NCBI GenBank assembly: GCA_014360105.1
Contig: JACIYD010000057.1
Coordinates: forward strand, 1 to 7,865
Length of the DNA: 7,865 bases
Direction: 5' to 3'
DNA from: Clostridia bacterium
GTDB lineage: Bacteria > Bacillota > DSM-521 > Neomoorellales > SLTJ01
Below the pieces are notes generated by a model that did no database searches, was not told the DNA's origin, and saw only the letters and a program-made list of their open reading frames with translations. Position numbers and translations under genes: made by a program. Below are positions 6,746 to 7,865 of the stretch, piece by piece (position 1 is the stretch's first letter; every line of letters starts with the position of its first letter).

Positions 6746-7549
6746 GTGGCGGCCGAGGGAATTAAAGAGAAGGGCCCGGCGGCGCTCGCGGGCACGAACG
6801 CCTCGCTGGCGCCGCTCTGGGAGCGTTACCTGCGCCAGCGAGACGCCGCCAGCCGGCAAGAACTCGCCCTGGCTTACCTTCCCCTGGTCAAGTACCTGGC
6901 CGGCCGCCTGGGTGGCCGGCCGCAGGCGGGCCTGAGCCTGGAGGATCTTGAGGCCTACGGCGTGGTCGGCCTCCTGGAAGCGCTCGACCGGTACGATCCG
7001 GGCCGGCGCGTAAAATTCGAGACCTTTGCCGCCAAGCGCATTCGCGGGGCGATGCTGGACGCTTTGCGCCGCAACCGCTGGGCGCCCCGGACGGTAATGG
7101 ATCGCGTACAGCGGCTTTTGGCGGCTACGGCCAGCCTGGAACAAAGTAAAGGGGGGCAGGCGAGCGACGAGGAAGTGGCCGCTTATCTCGGCTGGCCGGT
7201 GGAAGAAGTGAGAGAGGCGTGGCAGGACGTCCACGGAGCCTCCTTTTTCTCCCTGGAAGACTTACTGGGGACGGGGGAAGGAGAAGCACCGGAAAACCGC
7301 CGCCTGGCCGACCCGGCCAGCCCCGACCCGGCGCGGGTTTATGAAGAGAAGGAATTGAAGCACCTGCTCAGGCTGGCCCTGGCAGAGCTGGGCGAGGAGG
7401 ATCGTCTGATCCTGGCCCTCTACTATTATGAGGGTCTGACCCTGAAGGAAATCGGCAAACTGCTGGGCGTTTCCGAATCAAGGGTTTGCCAGCTCAGAGG
7501 CCGGGCCCTGGGGCGGTTGCGCGTAAAGATCAAGCAGTGGGGTTACTAG
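6746..7549 (+). CDS. sigD: RNA polymerase sigma factor for flagellar operon (SigD/FliA)
   Basis: This is an alternative sigma-28 factor directing transcription of late flagellar, motor and chemotaxis genes. From GTG 6746 it has 267 residues; the in-frame GTG at 6719 would add nine. Using 6719 numbering, region 2 spans about 50-123 with YLPLVKYLAGRLGG, DLEAYGVVGLLEALDRYDP and VKFETFAAKRIRGAMLDALRR, followed by WAPR. Region 3 follows at about 124-175. Region 4 lies at about 220-268, with LAELGEEDRLILALYYYEGLT and the helix-turn-helix LKEIGKLLGVSESRVCQLRG. This pattern is specific to the FliA/SigD/WhiG group, and the flagellar neighbours favour SigD over WhiG or SigF. The segment between regions 3 and 4 (about 185-208) is acidic and proline-rich. 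No flgM anti-sigma gene is visible here. I see no separate promoter, so it is probably co-transcribed with the genes upstream. Confidence 0.95.
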   Translation: MAAEGIKEKGPAALAGTNASLAPLWERYLRQRDAASRQELALAYLPLVKYLAGRLGGRPQAGLSLEDLEAYGVVGLLEALDRYDPGRRVKFETFAAKRIRGAMLDALRRNRWAPRTVMDRVQRLLAATASLEQSKGGQASDEEVAAYLGWPVEEVREAWQDVHGASFFSLEDLLGTGEGEAPENRRLADPASPDPARVYEEKELKHLLRLALAELGEEDRLILALYYYEGLTLKEIGKLLGVSESRVCQLRGRALGRLRVKIKQWGY

Positions 7550-7550
7550 C

Positions 7551-7865
7551 ATGGGTTACTTTCTCTTGCTTCTAGGCGTCTTCCTGGTGCTCTGCGCCTG
7601 GCGGCCGGCCCTCGCGGCCTGGCGCGCCACGCCGCGGCGCGCGGAAGCCGGTACTCTGCCGGTGGAGCCTCTTCTGGAGCGCCTGGAGGCACTGGAAGGG
7701 CGGGTGGCCGAGCTGGTCGAAGCCTGGCAGGAATTGGCTCACCCGCTGCTGCAGGAAACGGCAGAGAAACAAGAGCCGCCTGCGGCGGGGCGGGAAGACG
7801 CGCCTGCCGCGCCCGGCCGGGAGGCACCCGCGTTTGCGGAAGTGCTCCGGCGGGCGGAGGACGAA
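7551..7865 (+). CDS. Membrane-anchored coiled-coil protein, SwrB-position (3'-truncated)
   Basis: An open frame starts at ATG 7551, one base after the sigD stop, and runs to the window end without a stop (105 codons). The N-terminus MGYFLLLLGVFLVLCAW is a single membrane anchor or uncleaved signal. It is followed by a basic stretch (RATPRRAE) and a leucine-rich, heptad-like segment (VEPLLERLEALEGRVAELVE) that suggests a coiled coil. An Ala/Pro/Glu-rich segment follows. In Bacillus subtilis the gene directly after sigD is swrB (ylxL), also a small protein with one N-terminal membrane helix, which helps flagellar assembly. The same architecture and position make a functional analogue plausible. 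I cannot show sequence homology, and the C-terminus is missing. The reading frame's codon use matches its neighbours. A weak GTGGGG lies before the start, and coupling to sigD is likely. Confidence 0.75.
   Translation, partial: MGYFLLLLGVFLVLCAWRPALAAWRATPRRAEAGTLPVEPLLERLEALEGRVAELVEAWQELAHPLLQETAEKQEPPAAGREDAPAAPGREAPAFAEVLRRAEDE

Noticed and set aside
5903..7234. 443-codon minus-strand open frame across flhG, the PilZ gene and sigD
   Set aside because: It spans three recognisable plus-strand genes and their junctions, and its composition is typical of antisense translation of GC-rich coding DNA.

Overview
This window is a dense, entirely plus-strand stretch of a flagellar gene cluster. 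In order it holds the 3' part of fliR, then flhB, flhA, flhF, flhG (ylxH/minD-like), a YcgR-type PilZ flagellar-brake gene, the flagellar sigma factor gene (sigD/fliA family), and the 5' end of a small membrane-anchored coiled-coil gene in the position of Bacillus swrB (ylxL). The order fliR-flhB-flhA-flhF-flhG ... sigD is that of Firmicutes fla/che operons. The DNA is GC-rich, and five of the seven visible starts are GTG or TTG. My inference is a high-GC, possibly thermophilic, Clostridia-type firmicute (Moorella / Desulfotomaculum / Ammonifex-like). The genus cannot be fixed from the sequence alone.

Layout: 2-1837 encodes the FliR and FlhB export-gate proteins, with no gap between them. 1838-2027 is the only real non-coding stretch (190 bp); it holds GC-rich inverted repeats and ends in a good ribosome-binding site for flhA. 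2028-5994 carries flhA, flhF and flhG, which overlap or abut in a way that suggests translational coupling: 4 nt between flhA and flhF, 37 nt between flhF and flhG. 5995-7549 carries the PilZ gene and sigD. A final gene begins 1 nt after sigD and runs off the window.

How the genes work together: FliR, FlhB and FlhA build the inner-membrane gate of the flagellar type III export apparatus. FlhB also switches substrate class through its autocleaving NPTH motif, and FlhA forms the cytoplasmic docking ring. FlhF (SRP-type GTPase) and FlhG (MinD-type ATPase) set flagellar position and number. The PilZ protein probably links cyclic di-GMP to motor function or motility. SigD transcribes late flagellar genes. 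In Bacillus subtilis the space between flhG and sigD holds che genes; here it holds only the PilZ gene.

This is mostly a well-understood module, and I see no new multi-gene system. The points that deserve a second look are the structured flhB-flhA gap, a Ser-to-Gly change in the PilZ cyclic di-GMP motif, the compact flhG-PilZ-sigD arrangement, and the truncated SwrB-position gene.
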